From: Cloacibacillus sp.
Lineage (GTDB): Bacteria; Synergistota; Synergistia; Synergistales; Synergistaceae
Assembly (NCBI GenBank): GCA_036655895.1
Contig: JAVVPF010000008.1
Span: 17,453 to 81,452 of the forward strand
Reading direction: 5' to 3'
DNA length: 64,000 nucleotides
Below, piece by piece: positions 34,818-44,890 of this stretch. The translations under genes and the position numbers were made by a program. A model generated the notes under the pieces. That model was given only the letters and a program-made list of their open reading frames with translations. It was not told the origin of the DNA and did not search any database. Numbering within the stretch: the stretch's first letter is position 1; each line of letters begins with the position of its first letter.

Positions 34818-35399
34818 CTAACAATGCTGATAATCATGATTATTAGAGTTGTCAGCATTGCTGACGCCGTTTGGCCGCGCCGCGGCGTCAGCGTATTGAC
34901 GGGCTTTGGGAGCCTCGCCTGTGGCCGCCGTGATATAGGGAAGACGCGGCGCGTCGAATAGCTCTCCGTCGTAAAAATATCTCTTTGCCTCATCCATGTC
35001 ATTCAGCACAGCCCAGACCTCTTTTTTGCGGGCGCCAGAATCGTCCCAGATTTTATGAACGGAATACAACACCGGCCTCCCGTAAATATCTTTGTATAAA
35101 ATATGTTCCTCATGGATGCTTTCGTAGCATTTTTTTACAAAAGCTGCGCTGAGCGCCGCCTTTGTATAGTCGTCTCCGAGAAACTCAAAATGTTCATTTA
35201 TAATTGCGGTCGTCCTCGTCACACGTCCGCAGCTGGAATCGCTTTCATCGTAGGGATTGCCGAACCTGTCCGTCGCCTGCTTTGGCGTGCGGGCGTCCGC
35301 CTCGTCTATATCACGGCGGCGGAAACGGCGCCCGGCACGGATAAAAACGGCAATCGCAGCTGCAAGCGCCGCACCAATCAACGCAAAAGTTTCGAGCAT
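34818..35399 (-). CDS. Membrane-anchored protein of unknown function
   Basis: 193 residues from the ATG at 35399, with GGAGAGG upstream. Residues 2-22 (LETFALIGAALAAAIAVFIR) form one membrane helix, then an arginine-rich RRFRRRD stretch and a soluble domain of about 150 residues with DRFGNPYDESDSSCGRVTRT and EHILYKDIYGRPVLYSVHKI. The C-terminal 40 residues are low in complexity and Asn/Ala-rich. I do not recognise the family. It stands alone between the nitrogenase-like operon and an XRE regulator. Confidence 0.65.
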   Translation of the reverse strand: MLETFALIGAALAAAIAVFIRAGRRFRRRDIDEADARTPKQATDRFGNPYDESDSSCGRVTRTTAIINEHFEFLGDDYTKAALSAAFVKKCYESIHEEHILYKDIYGRPVLYSVHKIWDDSGARKKEVWAVLNDMDEAKRYFYDGELFDAPRLPYITAATGEAPKARQYADAAARPNGVSNADNSNNHDYQHC

Positions 35400-35627
35400 A
35401 CGACCCCACCTCTCCTTCTGTTCTGCAAATTTTTCCCCGCAAGCTATGAAGCAAAGACGACCGGCAACGCTTAACCATTTCTGGCGCACAGATGTAAGAA
35501 TGTTCCAGCATTATTATATAAATTTTTCAAATAGTCAACACTATATTACACGATTTTGTAAGCGTTATCTTATAGACAGTACTCTTTTGCCTTTGTAAGC
35601 TCTTTCTTGCATGGGAGTGAGAAACTT

Positions 35628-35978
35628 TTGACAATCGGCGGCAGGATAAGGGAAGTTCGTAAACTTAACAGGATAACTCAGGAAAAACTTGCGGAACTGC
35701 TCAACGTTTCGCGGGTCACAATTTCCTCATGGGAAAATAATGAAAACGCTCCCACAGTGGACAACATCGTCTCGCTTGCTGAAACCTTTCGCGTCTCCAT
35801 CGACTATCTGCTGCGCGGCGCTGAACCTGAAACCGACTGTGAAATGCCCGGCAGACTTTCATCTCCGAAGCAGGAGGATATTTTCCTCGACCTCTTCAAA
35901 AGCCTCGGCCCAGTCGAACGCGACGAAGTGATAAAATTCATGCGCTATCAAAAAGCGCTCTCCGAGGGGAAAATGTAG
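35628..35978 (+). CDS. XRE-family transcriptional regulator
   Basis: 116 residues from the TTG at 35628 (GGGAG 11 bases upstream). The helix-turn-helix is at residues 5-60: IREVRKLNRITQEKLAELLN and RVTISSWENNENAPTVDNI are typical of Cro/CI-like regulators. The C-terminal half (QEDIFLDLFKSLGPVERDEV) is a short helical part like those in SinR/ImmR-type proteins. The target is unknown; it is transcribed away from the membrane protein gene. Confidence 0.88.
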   Translation: MTIGGRIREVRKLNRITQEKLAELLNVSRVTISSWENNENAPTVDNIVSLAETFRVSIDYLLRGAEPETDCEMPGRLSSPKQEDIFLDLFKSLGPVERDEVIKFMRYQKALSEGKM

Positions 35979-36059
35979 CCTCTTATTTTTCTCGGCACCC
36001 GGATATGAGAGGCTGCGCCTTCATTTTGCCGCACCTCTGTCTAAAAACGGTAAAAAGTT

Positions 36060-36095
36060 TCGTCCTCCGACGTTATGCGGAGGACGAATTTTTTT
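36060..36095 (+). terminator. Rho-independent terminator
   Basis: TCGTCCTCCG (36060-36069) pairs with CGGAGGACGA (36078-36087), followed by ATTTTTTTA. It lies about 80 bases after the XRE gene. Confidence 0.88.
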
Positions 36096-36168
36096 ACTTC
36101 ACTATGGCTGTGAGCATAAGCTTTTTTAAAGCCTCACGCAGTACCGTTCTTGCCTCTATTTACAGGCT

Positions 36169-37272
36169 CTATTTCACGTATTTTTTCAGCTCGCCGTATC
36201 CTTGTTTGTCCATTTCTTCGTAGGGGACGAATCTCAGCGCCGCGCTGTTGATGCAGTAACGCGCGCCGTTTGGAGATTCCGGGTCGTTTGTGAAGAGGTG
36301 GCCCAGATGAGAGTCTCCGGCGCGGCTGCGAACTTCGGTGCGGCGCATGCCGTAGGAATCGTCTTCTTTATATACGATGGCGTTGTCGTCTATGCCTTTG
36401 GTGAACGCGGGCCAGCCGCAGGAGCTTTGATATTTGTCGGACGACGAAAAGAGCGGTTCGCCTGTGGCGGCGTCTACGTAGATGCCGCGCCGCTCTTCTT
36501 TGTAAAATTCGTTGTCAAAGGCCGGCTCCGTCGCGTTTTGCTGCGTCACCGCGTACTGCCGCGGCGTCAGTTTCTCTTTCAGCACAGCGTCGGAGGGCTT
36601 TTCATATTTTTTCGCGTCTACTTTTATTTCGCGCGCCTCCTTCATCTCCTGCGGTGAGATATGACAGTAGCCGCCGGGGTGTTTCGTCAGGTAATCCTGA
36701 TGGTATTCTTCGGCCTTGTGGAAATTTTTAAGCGGCTCTATTAGCACATAAAAGCCGTTTTCGGCGCGGCGTTTTTCAACCGCGGCAACCTTTTCAACTA
36801 TTTTTTTCGCAGCTTCGTCGGTGTAGAATATCCCCGTCTGGTACTGCGTGCCGACGTCGTTGCCCTGCCTGTTTTCAACGCTTGGGTCTATTACTTTGAA
36901 AAAGGCAAAGAGCAGCGTTTCAAGCGAGACCTTCGTTTTGTCGTATTCCACGCGAACGGTCTCGCGGTAGCCCGTGCCTCCGGCGCAAACCTGCTCGTAG
37001 GAGACCTCGTCCATCGGTTTTCCGTTTGCGTAGCCGGAGACGGCGTCTATTACGCCGGGGATGCCTTCCATATATTTTTCAAGCCCCCAGAAGCAGCCGC
37101 CTGCGAGATATATTACGTTTTTTTCTGCATTTGCATTTTTTTCCATACTTGCACCGCCTTTCTTTAAAGCCGCATTATCCCCCGCCGAGGCGCTTTCGCG
37201 CAATGTGAGAAATGCTGTGCCAACCACAGCCGCCATTATCAATATTACGCACGCTAATTTTTTGAGTTTCAT
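36169..37272 (-). CDS. msrAB: Exported bifunctional methionine sulfoxide reductase MsrA-MsrB
   Basis: 367 residues. An N-terminal membrane/signal segment (LACVILIMAAVVGTAFLTL) is followed by MsrA with the catalytic GGCFWGLEKYMEG near residue 60 and EYHQDYL, then MsrB with SSCGWPAF and the catalytic RYCINSAALRF at the end. MsrA repairs the S form and MsrB the R form of methionine sulfoxide. The order A-B without an N-terminal thioredoxin domain is common in Gram-negative anaerobes. The zinc CxxC pairs of many MsrB are not seen. CAGGAGG precedes the ATG. Confidence 0.95.
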   Translation of the reverse strand: MKLKKLACVILIMAAVVGTAFLTLRESASAGDNAALKKGGASMEKNANAEKNVIYLAGGCFWGLEKYMEGIPGVIDAVSGYANGKPMDEVSYEQVCAGGTGYRETVRVEYDKTKVSLETLLFAFFKVIDPSVENRQGNDVGTQYQTGIFYTDEAAKKIVEKVAAVEKRRAENGFYVLIEPLKNFHKAEEYHQDYLTKHPGGYCHISPQEMKEAREIKVDAKKYEKPSDAVLKEKLTPRQYAVTQQNATEPAFDNEFYKEERRGIYVDAATGEPLFSSSDKYQSSCGWPAFTKGIDDNAIVYKEDDSYGMRRTEVRSRAGDSHLGHLFTNDPESPNGARYCINSAALRFVPYEEMDKQGYGELKKYVK

Positions 37273-37331
37273 GCGGACCTCCTGTTGATAATTATTTTAA
37301 ATTAACTAGATGATAGCACTTTCTCTGGCAA

Positions 37332-37356
37332 TAAAAAAGAGGGGATCTCTCCCCTC
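37332..37356 (-). terminator. Rho-independent terminator after the nitroreductase gene
   Basis: On the minus strand GAGGGG (37356-37351), a 6-base loop and CCCCTC (37344-37339) are followed by six U. Confidence 0.85.
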
Positions 37357-37396
37357 CCGCATTTTGCCTCATTTAAATTTTTTTGCTGCACGTCCG

Positions 37397-37936
37397 CTAG
37401 ATTATCATTTTCGTGATTTCGCTTACGTCCTTGCGGTTTTTCTGGCGGCGCGTGTCGTCGCCGGGGTAGCCTATCGCAACTATGGCGCGCACGGTGTCGC
37501 CTTCTGGCATTCCGAGCAGTTTTTTTACCTCCGCGTCGTCGAAGGTGCCGATGACGCAGGTGCCGAGGCCCTGTTCCTCCGCCTCAAGCAGCAGGTAGGC
37601 GGTGGCTATGCCCACGTCGCCCGCCGCGAAGTGTTTGCTGCCGTAGGTCTCCGTCACTTTCGGCATGAGGATGACCTCCGCGTCTTCCGCGACGACGATG
37701 AAGGCTGGGACGTATTCGGTCCATCTGTTGAGCCCTATCTGCTGGCAGAGCTTAGAGAGCGCCTCTTTTGTCTCTTTTTCCGTCACTATGACGAAGTTCC
37801 ACGGCTGGCTGTTGCAGGCGGACGGCGCAAGCGACGCGGCGTTGACGCAGCGCACGAGCAGTTCGTCGTCCACCCCGGTCTCACGGAAGCTGCGGCAGCT
37901 CTGTCTTTTTGTAGCGAGTTCATAAAAATCTTTCAC
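37397..37936 (-). CDS. Nitroreductase-family flavoprotein
   Basis: 179 residues, single-domain NfsA/NfsB-like FMN protein. KDFYELATKRQSCRSF holds the N-terminal FMN phosphate contacts, ASLAPSACNSQPWNFVIV is the typical second segment, and AGDVGIATAYLLLEAEEQGL the third. Such enzymes reduce nitro compounds or other electron-poor substrates with NAD(P)H. It starts at a GTG with AGGGGG upstream. The next gene upstream, a UPF0173 hydrolase, may be in the same transcript. Confidence 0.92.
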   Translation of the reverse strand: MKDFYELATKRQSCRSFRETGVDDELLVRCVNAASLAPSACNSQPWNFVIVTEKETKEALSKLCQQIGLNRWTEYVPAFIVVAEDAEVILMPKVTETYGSKHFAAGDVGIATAYLLLEAEEQGLGTCVIGTFDDAEVKKLLGMPEGDTVRAIVAIGYPGDDTRRQKNRKDVSEITKMII

Positions 37937-37967
37937 AAAATTTCCCCCTGTCGGTTGTCTAAACGGG

Positions 37968-38663
37968 TTAGTATTCCAGTGTTTCGCCGGGCTGCAGCAC
38001 TATTATCTCCGTGCTGAGGAGGCTTGCGTTGCTCACTGCGGTCACGAAGTCTTCCGGGTCGGCCTTTATTTTGGGGAAGGTGTTGTAGTGCATCGGGATC
38101 GCCTTGACTGGGTTGATGAAGCCTACGGCGCGCGCCGCGTCTTCTATGTCCATCGTGAAGCATCCGCCTATCGGCAGGCAGGCTACGTCGATGTGTTCGG
38201 CGGCAAGAAGCTGCATGTCCATAGTGAGCGCCGTGTCTCCCGCGTGATAGAGCCTTTTGCCCGCAAGTTCGATGACGTATCCGCAGGCAAGGCCGCCGTA
38301 GCGGACCTCTCCGTTTTCAATGATCGGGTCGCCGTGGATGGCGGGCGTCATTTTGACGCGGCCAAACGGGTAGGTCACGCGTCCGCCTACGTGCATACTT
38401 TCCGTGCGCACGCCCTGCGCCGCAAGCCAGGTGGCCGTTTCGCTGCAGGTGAAGACTGTGGCGCCGGTGCGCAGAGCAATTTCTATCGTGTCTCCGAGAT
38501 GGTCTCCGTGCGTATGGGTGAGAAATATGACGTCTACTTCGGTGAAGTCAGAGGCCTGTTCCACGGCCTGCGTGTTGTTTGTCAAAAACGGGTCTATGAG
38601 CGCCTTAAAGCCGTCGCTCTCAATGTAAAACGCGCTGTGTCCAAGGAAACGAAGTTTCGGCAA
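37968..38663 (-). CDS. UPF0173 metal-dependent hydrolase (metallo-beta-lactamase fold)
   Basis: 231 residues from the TTG at 38663, because GGAGG lies 8 bases upstream of it and a farther in-frame TTG is inside that site. FLGHSAFYIES and the zinc motif FLTHTHGDHLGDT are followed by the second and third metal ligands in AIHGDP and YHAGDTAL. The family (YtkL-like) has no settled substrate. The reading frame is full length. Confidence 0.92.
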   Translation of the reverse strand: MPKLRFLGHSAFYIESDGFKALIDPFLTNNTQAVEQASDFTEVDVIFLTHTHGDHLGDTIEIALRTGATVFTCSETATWLAAQGVRTESMHVGGRVTYPFGRVKMTPAIHGDPIIENGEVRYGGLACGYVIELAGKRLYHAGDTALTMDMQLLAAEHIDVACLPIGGCFTMDIEDAARAVGFINPVKAIPMHYNTFPKIKADPEDFVTAVSNASLLSTEIIVLQPGETLEY

Positions 38664-38781
38664 AATATATACCTCCAATAGTTAATAATTATTTTAATCT
38701 TTATTTCCTGCACCTATTATACCCGATATATTTCAATTATAAGCAGGGCGGATTACTTACGCAAACGATGGGATTATGTAC

Positions 38782-38820
38782 AAAAACGGCCCTCGCGTTA
38801 CGCAGCGAAGGCCGTTTTAT
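38782..38820 (-). terminator. Rho-independent terminator after aspS
   Basis: AAAACGGCC (38783-38791) pairs with GGCCGTTTT (38810-38818), with an inner CTCGC/GCGAA-type extension and U-rich ends. Confidence 0.88.
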
Positions 38821-38831
38821 GATTATAAAGG

Positions 38832-40619
38832 TTATACGAGCGGCTTTACCGTCTTTATCGAAAGTTCTTCCAGCTGTTTGGCTTCAACTTCTGTTGGAGC
38901 GGCGGTCATCGGGCACTGCGCCTTCTGGTTTTTCGGGAAGGCCATGACGTCGCGGATGGACTTGCTGCCGGTCATCAGCATGACTAAGCGGTCTAGGCCG
39001 ATGGCGAGGCCGCCGTGCGGGGGCGTGCCGAAGCTGAGTCCGTCGAGCAGGAAGCCAAAACGGTCGCGCGCCTGTTCCGGCGTGAAGTTGAGCGCCTGGA
39101 AGGCCTTTCCCTGCATCTCGGGGTCGTGTATCCTTATGGAGCCGCCGCCCAGCTCCGTGCCGTTGAGCACGACGTCGTAGGCGCGTGAACGCACCTTGCC
39201 CGGCTCCGTCAGCAGATGTTCCATGTCTTCGTCCATCGGCGCCGTGAACGGATGATGCACCGCCGTGTAGCGGCCGGTCTCCTCGTCCCATTCAAAGAGC
39301 GGGAACTCAGTCACCCAGAGGAAGCGGAAACCTTCCTGCACCATGCCGCGCTCGCGGCCCAGCTCAAGGCGTATCTGCCCCAGTATTTCGCAGGCTTTGC
39401 GCCAGCTTTCGTCGGCCATGATGAAGAGCGCGTCGCCGTCCTCTATCTGCGAAAGCTCTTTGAGCTTCGCAAGCTGGTCGTCGCTCAGGAATTTCACAAG
39501 CGGGCCTTTGAGTTCTCCGGCCTTCACCTGGAAGTTCGCCATGCCCTTCGCGCCTAGCGCCTTCGCGCGGTTTTCAAGGTCCGTCATCTCTTTGCGTGAA
39601 AGAGACGCGCCGCCTGCAAGACGGAGCCCCTTTATCGTGCCGCCGTTTGCGACGAGCGCAGCAAACGGATTTTCGCCGCCTGCAAAGACCTCTTCAAGGC
39701 TGACCATCTCCATGGGGATGCGGAGGTCGGGCTTGTCTGCGCCGTATTTGTTCATCGCCTCGTCCCACGTCATGCGCTGAAACGGTGTGGCCACCTCAAC
39801 GCCCTTTAGTGTGGTGAAAAGCCCAGCCAGATAGTTCTCGACGAGCCTCATTATGTCCTCTTCGGTGATGAAGCTCATTTCAAGGTCTATCTGCGTAAAT
39901 TCCGGCTGTCTGTCTGCACGCAGATCTTCGTCGCGGAAGCATTTGACTATCTGCATGTACCGGTCAAGGCCGCTCACCATCAGAAGCTGCTTGAAGAGCT
40001 GCGGCGACTGCGGCAGAGCGTAGAAGGCGCCGGCGTTGACGCGGCTCGGCACAAGGTAGTCGCGCGCGCCCTCCGGCGTTGATTTCGTAAGCATCGGCGT
40101 CTCAACTTCGATGAAGCCTTCGTCGCCGAAATAGTTGCGCGTGTAGCGCGTCACGTCGTTGCGCATTTTGAGGTTGTTCTGCATCGTCTCGCGGCGCAGG
40201 TCGAGATAGCGGTATTTCATGCGCAGGTCTTCGTTTACAGAGTCTGCGTTGTCTATCTCAAACGGTATCAGCTTCGACGGAGAAAGCAGGATGAAGTCGT
40301 CCGCAAGCAGTTCCACCTGTCCTGTGGGCAGTTCGGGGTTTTCTGTGCCTTCGGGGCGCTTGCGCAGACGTCCCTTTACCGCGAGCACATACTCGCTGCG
40401 GAGGGCGCCGGCGCGCTCGTGAGCTTCCGCGTTGTGCTCCGGGTTGAAGACGACCTGAGTGACGCCCGTCTTGTCCCAAAGCTCAATGAAGATTATCCCG
40501 CCAAGGTCGCGGCGGCATCTGAGCCAGCCGTTCAGTATAGTTTCTTTTCCCGCGTCTTCAAGCCGCGGCGCGCCGCAGAAGATATTTCTCTGCCATGATG
40601 CGTCGTAATGTCGGTCCAT
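38832..40619 (-). CDS. aspS: Aspartyl-tRNA synthetase
   Basis: 595 residues, bacterial-type AspRS with an N-terminal OB domain, class II core and the inserted GAD domain. Motif 2 is [18 protein letters not shown] and motif 3 [14 protein letters not shown]. The ATG at 40619 is preferred to the preceding TTG; AGAGGGA lies upstream. It follows hisS by 30 bases, the common hisS-aspS order, so they are co-transcribed. Confidence 0.98.
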   Translation of the reverse strand: MDRHYDASWQRNIFCGAPRLEDAGKETILNGWLRCRRDLGGIIFIELWDKTGVTQVVFNPEHNAEAHERAGALRSEYVLAVKGRLRKRPEGTENPELPTGQVELLADDFILLSPSKLIPFEIDNADSVNEDLRMKYRYLDLRRETMQNNLKMRNDVTRYTRNYFGDEGFIEVETPMLTKSTPEGARDYLVPSRVNAGAFYALPQSPQLFKQLLMVSGLDRYMQIVKCFRDEDLRADRQPEFTQIDLEMSFITEEDIMRLVENYLAGLFTTLKGVEVATPFQRMTWDEAMNKYGADKPDLRIPMEMVSLEEVFAGGENPFAALVANGGTIKGLRLAGGASLSRKEMTDLENRAKALGAKGMANFQVKAGELKGPLVKFLSDDQLAKLKELSQIEDGDALFIMADESWRKACEILGQIRLELGRERGMVQEGFRFLWVTEFPLFEWDEETGRYTAVHHPFTAPMDEDMEHLLTEPGKVRSRAYDVVLNGTELGGGSIRIHDPEMQGKAFQALNFTPEQARDRFGFLLDGLSFGTPPHGGLAIGLDRLVMLMTGSKSIRDVMAFPKNQKAQCPMTAAPTEVEAKQLEELSIKTVKPLV

Positions 40620-40649
40620 CAAGTATTCCCTCTTCTTTATATAAAAAAT

Positions 40650-41900
40650 TTATTTCAGCTTGTTGATGAGCTGTTCGGCGGTCATCTCTTGCTGCTCGCT
40701 CGTGCCCAGGTTTTTCACAGTGACGACGCCCTTTTCCATCTCCGTGGCGCCTATGATGCAGGCAAACTCCGCGGAGGCGCCGGCGGACTTCATCTGGCCC
40801 TTCATTGCGCGGCCCATGTAGTCCATGTCGGCGGAGATGCAGTTCATGCGCAGCGTACGCATGAGCGCCATCGCGTCAAGACGCGCGTCCGGCTCCGCCG
40901 CTACGACGTAGGCCTTGTTTGCCGGCTTTCTGCCGAAGCTGCAGCCCTGAGCCTCCATCGTGAGGATGACGCGCTCAATGCCGGAGGCAAATCCTACTCC
41001 GGGAAGGTGCGGGCCGCCGATGGCCTCAGAAAGATTGTCGTAGCGCCCGCCGCCGCAGACTGCGTTCTGTGAGCCGAGGTCGCCGGAAAGTATCTCGTAG
41101 GCCGTCTTTGTATAATAGTCGAGCCCGCGCACAAGGCGTTTGTCGTGGACTACGGCCGCGCCTATTTTGTCCAGCCCGCGCTGGAGCTGCGCGAAGTGAT
41201 CCTTGCATTCGTCGCAGAGGTGGTCCATGACGGAGGGAGCGCCTTCCGTTATCTCCTTGCATATCGGGCTTTTGCAGTCCAGAATGCGCAGCGGGTTTCT
41301 GTCGTAGCGGCTCTTGCATGAGTCGCAGAGCTCGTCAAAGCGCGGCCTCAGATAGTCCTGAAGCGCCTTGCGGTAGACGGGGCGGCAGTTCGGACATCCG
41401 ACGGAGTTCAGCACCACCTGAAGGTTTGAGAGGCCGAGCCTGCGGTAAAGCTCCATTGAAAAATCTATAACCTCTAGGTCGACAAAGGCGTCCTGCGCGC
41501 CGAGCGCCTCTATGTCAAGCTGCACGAACTGGCGGTAGCGCCCCTTCTGCGGGCGCTCGTAGCGGAACATCGGGCCTATGCTCCACAGCTTTGCGGGCTG
41601 CGTGCCCTTCGTCATTTCATTTTCCACATACGAACGGACCATCGACGCGGTAAGCTCAGGACGTAGCGTGATGCTGCGGCCGCCCTTGTCGATAAAGGTA
41701 TACATCTCCTTCTCAACGACGTCCGTCGTCTCGCCCACGCCGCGGCAGAAAAGCTCCGTATGCTCGAAAATGGGGAGATGCACCTCTTTATATCCATAGT
41801 CGTCCGCAACATTGCGGCACATATTAGTCACATAAGCCCACTTCCAAGATTCATCGCCAAGTATATCTCTTGTTCCACGCGGCGCCTTGACAGCTTCCAT
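40650..41900 (-). CDS. hisS: Histidyl-tRNA synthetase
   Basis: 416 residues. The N-terminal KAPRGTRDILGDE is the HisRS start; SITLRPELTASMVRSYVE with RPQKGRYRQFVQLD is the class II motif 2 region, and RLVRGLDYYTKTAYEI is the histidine-A motif. The C-terminal anticodon domain ends with MTAEQLINKLK. Four cysteines in a zinc-finger-like insert (CDSCK and LCDECKDHF) are present. AGGAGG precedes the ATG. No T-box leader is seen upstream. Confidence 0.98.
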   Translation of the reverse strand: MEAVKAPRGTRDILGDESWKWAYVTNMCRNVADDYGYKEVHLPIFEHTELFCRGVGETTDVVEKEMYTFIDKGGRSITLRPELTASMVRSYVENEMTKGTQPAKLWSIGPMFRYERPQKGRYRQFVQLDIEALGAQDAFVDLEVIDFSMELYRRLGLSNLQVVLNSVGCPNCRPVYRKALQDYLRPRFDELCDSCKSRYDRNPLRILDCKSPICKEITEGAPSVMDHLCDECKDHFAQLQRGLDKIGAAVVHDKRLVRGLDYYTKTAYEILSGDLGSQNAVCGGGRYDNLSEAIGGPHLPGVGFASGIERVILTMEAQGCSFGRKPANKAYVVAAEPDARLDAMALMRTLRMNCISADMDYMGRAMKGQMKSAGASAEFACIIGATEMEKGVVTVKNLGTSEQQEMTAEQLINKLK

Positions 41901-42086
41901 CCTAACCGCCTCCTGATAAGTATGTAGGAAAATATTGATTCCATATTAAAAGGATATAATACTTCATATATGGCGTGAAATTCAAGGCTTAGTTGCTATT
42001 TTTACAAATTTTCGCTCATATTTCAGGGGCTTTTGACAAAGGCGCGGCTATCACGTATAAAATAAAAGACGGAGAGTGATGTCATC

Positions 42087-43100
42087 ATGATGGAATTTGT
42101 AAGAACAATAGAAGCAATAGACGCGCACACGGCGGGCGAGCCGATACGCGTCGTCACGTCGGGCATCCCTAAGATCCCAGGCGGCACGATGCTTGAAAAA
42201 ATGGATTATTTTGCGCGTCACTACGACGGCATACGCCAGATGATTTTAAAGGAGCCGCGCGGCCACAAGGACATGTTCGGCGCGGTGCTTGTGCCGCCTG
42301 TTACGGACGACGCAGACCTCGGCATACTTTTCATGCACAACGAGGGCATGAGCACCATGTGCGGGCACGGCACGATAGGCACTGTGAAGGCGGCCGCGGA
42401 AACCGGCCTGCTCACGCTCGCGGAGGGCGAAAACATAATAAAAATAGACGCACCTGCCGGACGCATCACAGCGGAGGCGGTCGTTGCAGGAGGACGCGTG
42501 CGCAGCGTCGCCTTTACGAACGTTCCGGCCTTCGTTTATAAAAAAGAGATAGTCATTCCGGTGGACGGCGTCGGAGATGTCACAGCGGCCGTCGTATACG
42601 GCGGCGCCTTTTATATCTTCATCGAGGAAGAAAAGCTGGGCCTTAAGGTGCTGCCCGAAAACACAGCGGCTCTTACGGCGCGCGCGATGGAAATGAAGCG
42701 CTGGGTCAACGCGAACATGGACGTCCATCATCCCGAAAAGCCGGACATCCGCGACATCTACGGCGTCATAATAATGTCGCCCGACACACGCACCGAAGGC
42801 GGCTGCGCGGGGCGCCACATCTGCGTATTCGCGGAGGGCGCGGTGGACCGCTCGCCCTGCGGCACAGGGACGTCGGCGCGCATGGCGTTGCTTGTTGCAC
42901 GAGGCAGGCTCGCGATAGGCGAAAAATTTAACGCGGCAAGCATCATTGATACGAAATTCGAGGGCACGCCGCTTGCTTCAGTCAAGGAATGCGGATACGA
43001 CGCGATAATCCCAAAAGTCGCAGGCGGCGCGTGGATAACGGGCTTCAACCGCTTCGTGCTCGACCCGTCGGACCCTCTGCCCGAAGGCTTTTTAATATAA
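42087..43100 (+). CDS. Proline racemase / 4-hydroxyproline epimerase family protein
   Basis: 337 residues. The two catalytic cysteines are present: STMCGHGTIGTVKA near residue 90 and DRSPCGTGTSARMALL near residue 255. IEAIDAHTAGEPIRVV at the start is the family signature. With both cysteines kept it should be a racemase or epimerase and not the trans-3-hydroxyproline dehydratase variant. The next gene, 27 bases on, encodes an IlvD/Edd-like dehydratase and is likely co-transcribed, so a hydroxy-amino or hydroxy-acid substrate is plausible. Confidence 0.9.
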   Translation: MMEFVRTIEAIDAHTAGEPIRVVTSGIPKIPGGTMLEKMDYFARHYDGIRQMILKEPRGHKDMFGAVLVPPVTDDADLGILFMHNEGMSTMCGHGTIGTVKAAAETGLLTLAEGENIIKIDAPAGRITAEAVVAGGRVRSVAFTNVPAFVYKKEIVIPVDGVGDVTAAVVYGGAFYIFIEEEKLGLKVLPENTAALTARAMEMKRWVNANMDVHHPEKPDIRDIYGVIIMSPDTRTEGGCAGRHICVFAEGAVDRSPCGTGTSARMALLVARGRLAIGEKFNAASIIDTKFEGTPLASVKECGYDAIIPKVAGGAWITGFNRFVLDPSDPLPEGFLI

Positions 43101-43127
43101 AATTTCATCATAAGGGAGAAAATAAAA

Positions 43128-44828
43128 ATGACCTACCGTTCTAAGGAACATGGACTTTTTTCCGGCAAAGGCTCGTCCTCGCGCCGCGCCATCTACAAGG
43201 GCTGCGGCTATGACGACGGCGACCTTTCAAAGCCTCTCATAGGCATAGTAAACACGGCAAACGACGCGGGGCTGGGCCACGTGCATCTAGACAGGCTCGC
43301 GGCGCGCGTCCGCGCCGGCATCCTACAGGCGGGCGGCACGCCGTTTGAATTTGGCACGATAGCCACCTGCGGCGCCGTGCCCATCGGGATGCCTCACTTT
43401 CGCTACGAGCTGGTCATCCGCGACGTCATAGCCTCCTCCGTTGAGATAATGACAGGCGTGCAGCTGCTGGACGGCCTAGTGCTGCTTGCCTCCTGCGACA
43501 GCATCATCCCCGGCGTCCTCATGGGCGGCATCCGCGCCGACGTGCCCTGCATCGTTCTGACGGGCGGGCCGCAGGAGGTCTGCAAAAGCGAAGGGCGAAG
43601 CGTCGTCATGAGCGAGCTAGACCAGCTCGTCTTCGGCGCGGACTACGCAAACGACGAGGCGCGCGAAAAGATACGCTGGCTCGAGGACCACGTCTGCCCC
43701 GGAGCGGGCGCCTGTTCGCTGATGGGAACGGCAAACACCATGCAGATACTGGCGGAGGCGCTTGGCATGGCGCTGCCGGGCTCCTCCTGCGTGCCCGCCG
43801 TATATGCCGAAAAAGAACGCTACGCAACGCAGACGGGACGGCGCATCGTAGACCTCGTAAAAGAGGGCGTGAAGCCAAAGGACATATTGACGCGCGAGGC
43901 TTTGTTAAACGGCGTCATAGTGACAATGGCGCTCGCAGGCTCCACCAACGCCGTGCTGCATCTGCTCAGCTTCGCGCGCGAAGTGGGCGTCGAACTCACA
44001 CTTGACGACTTCGACCGCCTCTCGGAGAGCGTGCCGGTAATTAGCCGCGTCATACCCACCGGACGTGCCACAATAATAGACCTCTACAACGCGGGCGGCG
44101 TGCCCGCGGTGCTTGGAGAGATGAAGGACTATCTGCACAAGGAGTGCCTCACCGTATCTGGACACACCATAGGCGAGATAGCCGAACTGCGCGTCTCGTG
44201 CGACCACGAGACGCTGACGACGGCGGCCGATCCCGTCTTTAAAAACGGCGGCATCGCCGTGATGCGAGGCAACATCACGCCAAACGGCGCGATATGCCGC
44301 ACGACGACCATCTCGGAGAAGATACGCAAATTTGAAGGCCCTGCGCGCGTATTCAATTCCGACGAAGAGGCGCACCACGCCGTCGTAAGCGGCGGCATAA
44401 ATAAGGGCGACGTCATAGTCATTCGCTACGAGGGCCCGCGCGGCGCGCCCGGAATGCGCGAAATGATGATGACCACCGACGCTTTAGTCGGCATCGGCAT
44501 GGGACAAGAGGTCTTTGTGCTGACCGACGGACGCTTCTCCGGCTTCACGGAGGGCGCAGCCATTGGACACATCTCCCCGGAGGCCGCCGTAGGCGGAGTT
44601 ATCGCCATCGTTCAAGACGGAGACAGGATAAAAATAGACATCCCGGCGCGAAAGGTAGACCTTCTGCTTTCAGAGGAGGAGATCAACAGGCGCCTCACGC
44701 AATGGAAGCTGCCGCTCAAACGCGAGCGCGGCATCCTTGGCATCTACGCCAAAACCGCGCTTCAGGCGCACGAAGGCGCCATGATAGACGACAGAGTGAC
44801 CGACGAAAGCCAAGTACACGGAAGGTAG
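43128..44828 (+). CDS. Divergent IlvD/Edd-family dehydratase
   Basis: 566 residues, full length for the family. The overall pattern ([10 protein letters not shown], later [40 protein letters not shown] and the C-terminal [15 protein letters not shown]) is that of dihydroxy-acid and sugar-acid dehydratases. However, key sites differ: the usual CNxH cysteine is GLGHVH, the SDG aspartate is TCG near residue 80, and the CDK motif with its carbamylated lysine is CDS near residue 125. The third cluster cysteine (GAGACSLMG) is kept. It follows a proline racemase-family gene and is closed by a terminator. Branched-chain synthesis is unlikely; the substrate is unknown. Confidence 0.85.
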   Translation: MTYRSKEHGLFSGKGSSSRRAIYKGCGYDDGDLSKPLIGIVNTANDAGLGHVHLDRLAARVRAGILQAGGTPFEFGTIATCGAVPIGMPHFRYELVIRDVIASSVEIMTGVQLLDGLVLLASCDSIIPGVLMGGIRADVPCIVLTGGPQEVCKSEGRSVVMSELDQLVFGADYANDEAREKIRWLEDHVCPGAGACSLMGTANTMQILAEALGMALPGSSCVPAVYAEKERYATQTGRRIVDLVKEGVKPKDILTREALLNGVIVTMALAGSTNAVLHLLSFAREVGVELTLDDFDRLSESVPVISRVIPTGRATIIDLYNAGGVPAVLGEMKDYLHKECLTVSGHTIGEIAELRVSCDHETLTTAADPVFKNGGIAVMRGNITPNGAICRTTTISEKIRKFEGPARVFNSDEEAHHAVVSGGINKGDVIVIRYEGPRGAPGMREMMMTTDALVGIGMGQEVFVLTDGRFSGFTEGAAIGHISPEAAVGGVIAIVQDGDRIKIDIPARKVDLLLSEEEINRRLTQWKLPLKRERGILGIYAKTALQAHEGAMIDDRVTDESQVHGR

Positions 44829-44853
44829 CGCGCAGCCTATAAATCACAAAAAT

Positions 44854-44884
44854 AGCCGCGTCGGTTTGCTACCCCGATGCGGCT
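44854..44884. terminator. Bidirectional rho-independent terminator
   Basis: AGCCGCGTCGG (44854-44864) pairs with CCGATGCGGCT (44874-44884), with one G-U pair; U-runs on both sides. Shared by the dehydratase and the antitoxin gene. Confidence 0.85.
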
Positions 44885-44890
44885 TTGATT

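Noticed and set aside
41901..42086. T-box leader upstream of hisS
   Set aside because: No conserved T-box sequence or terminator was seen in the 186-base gap.
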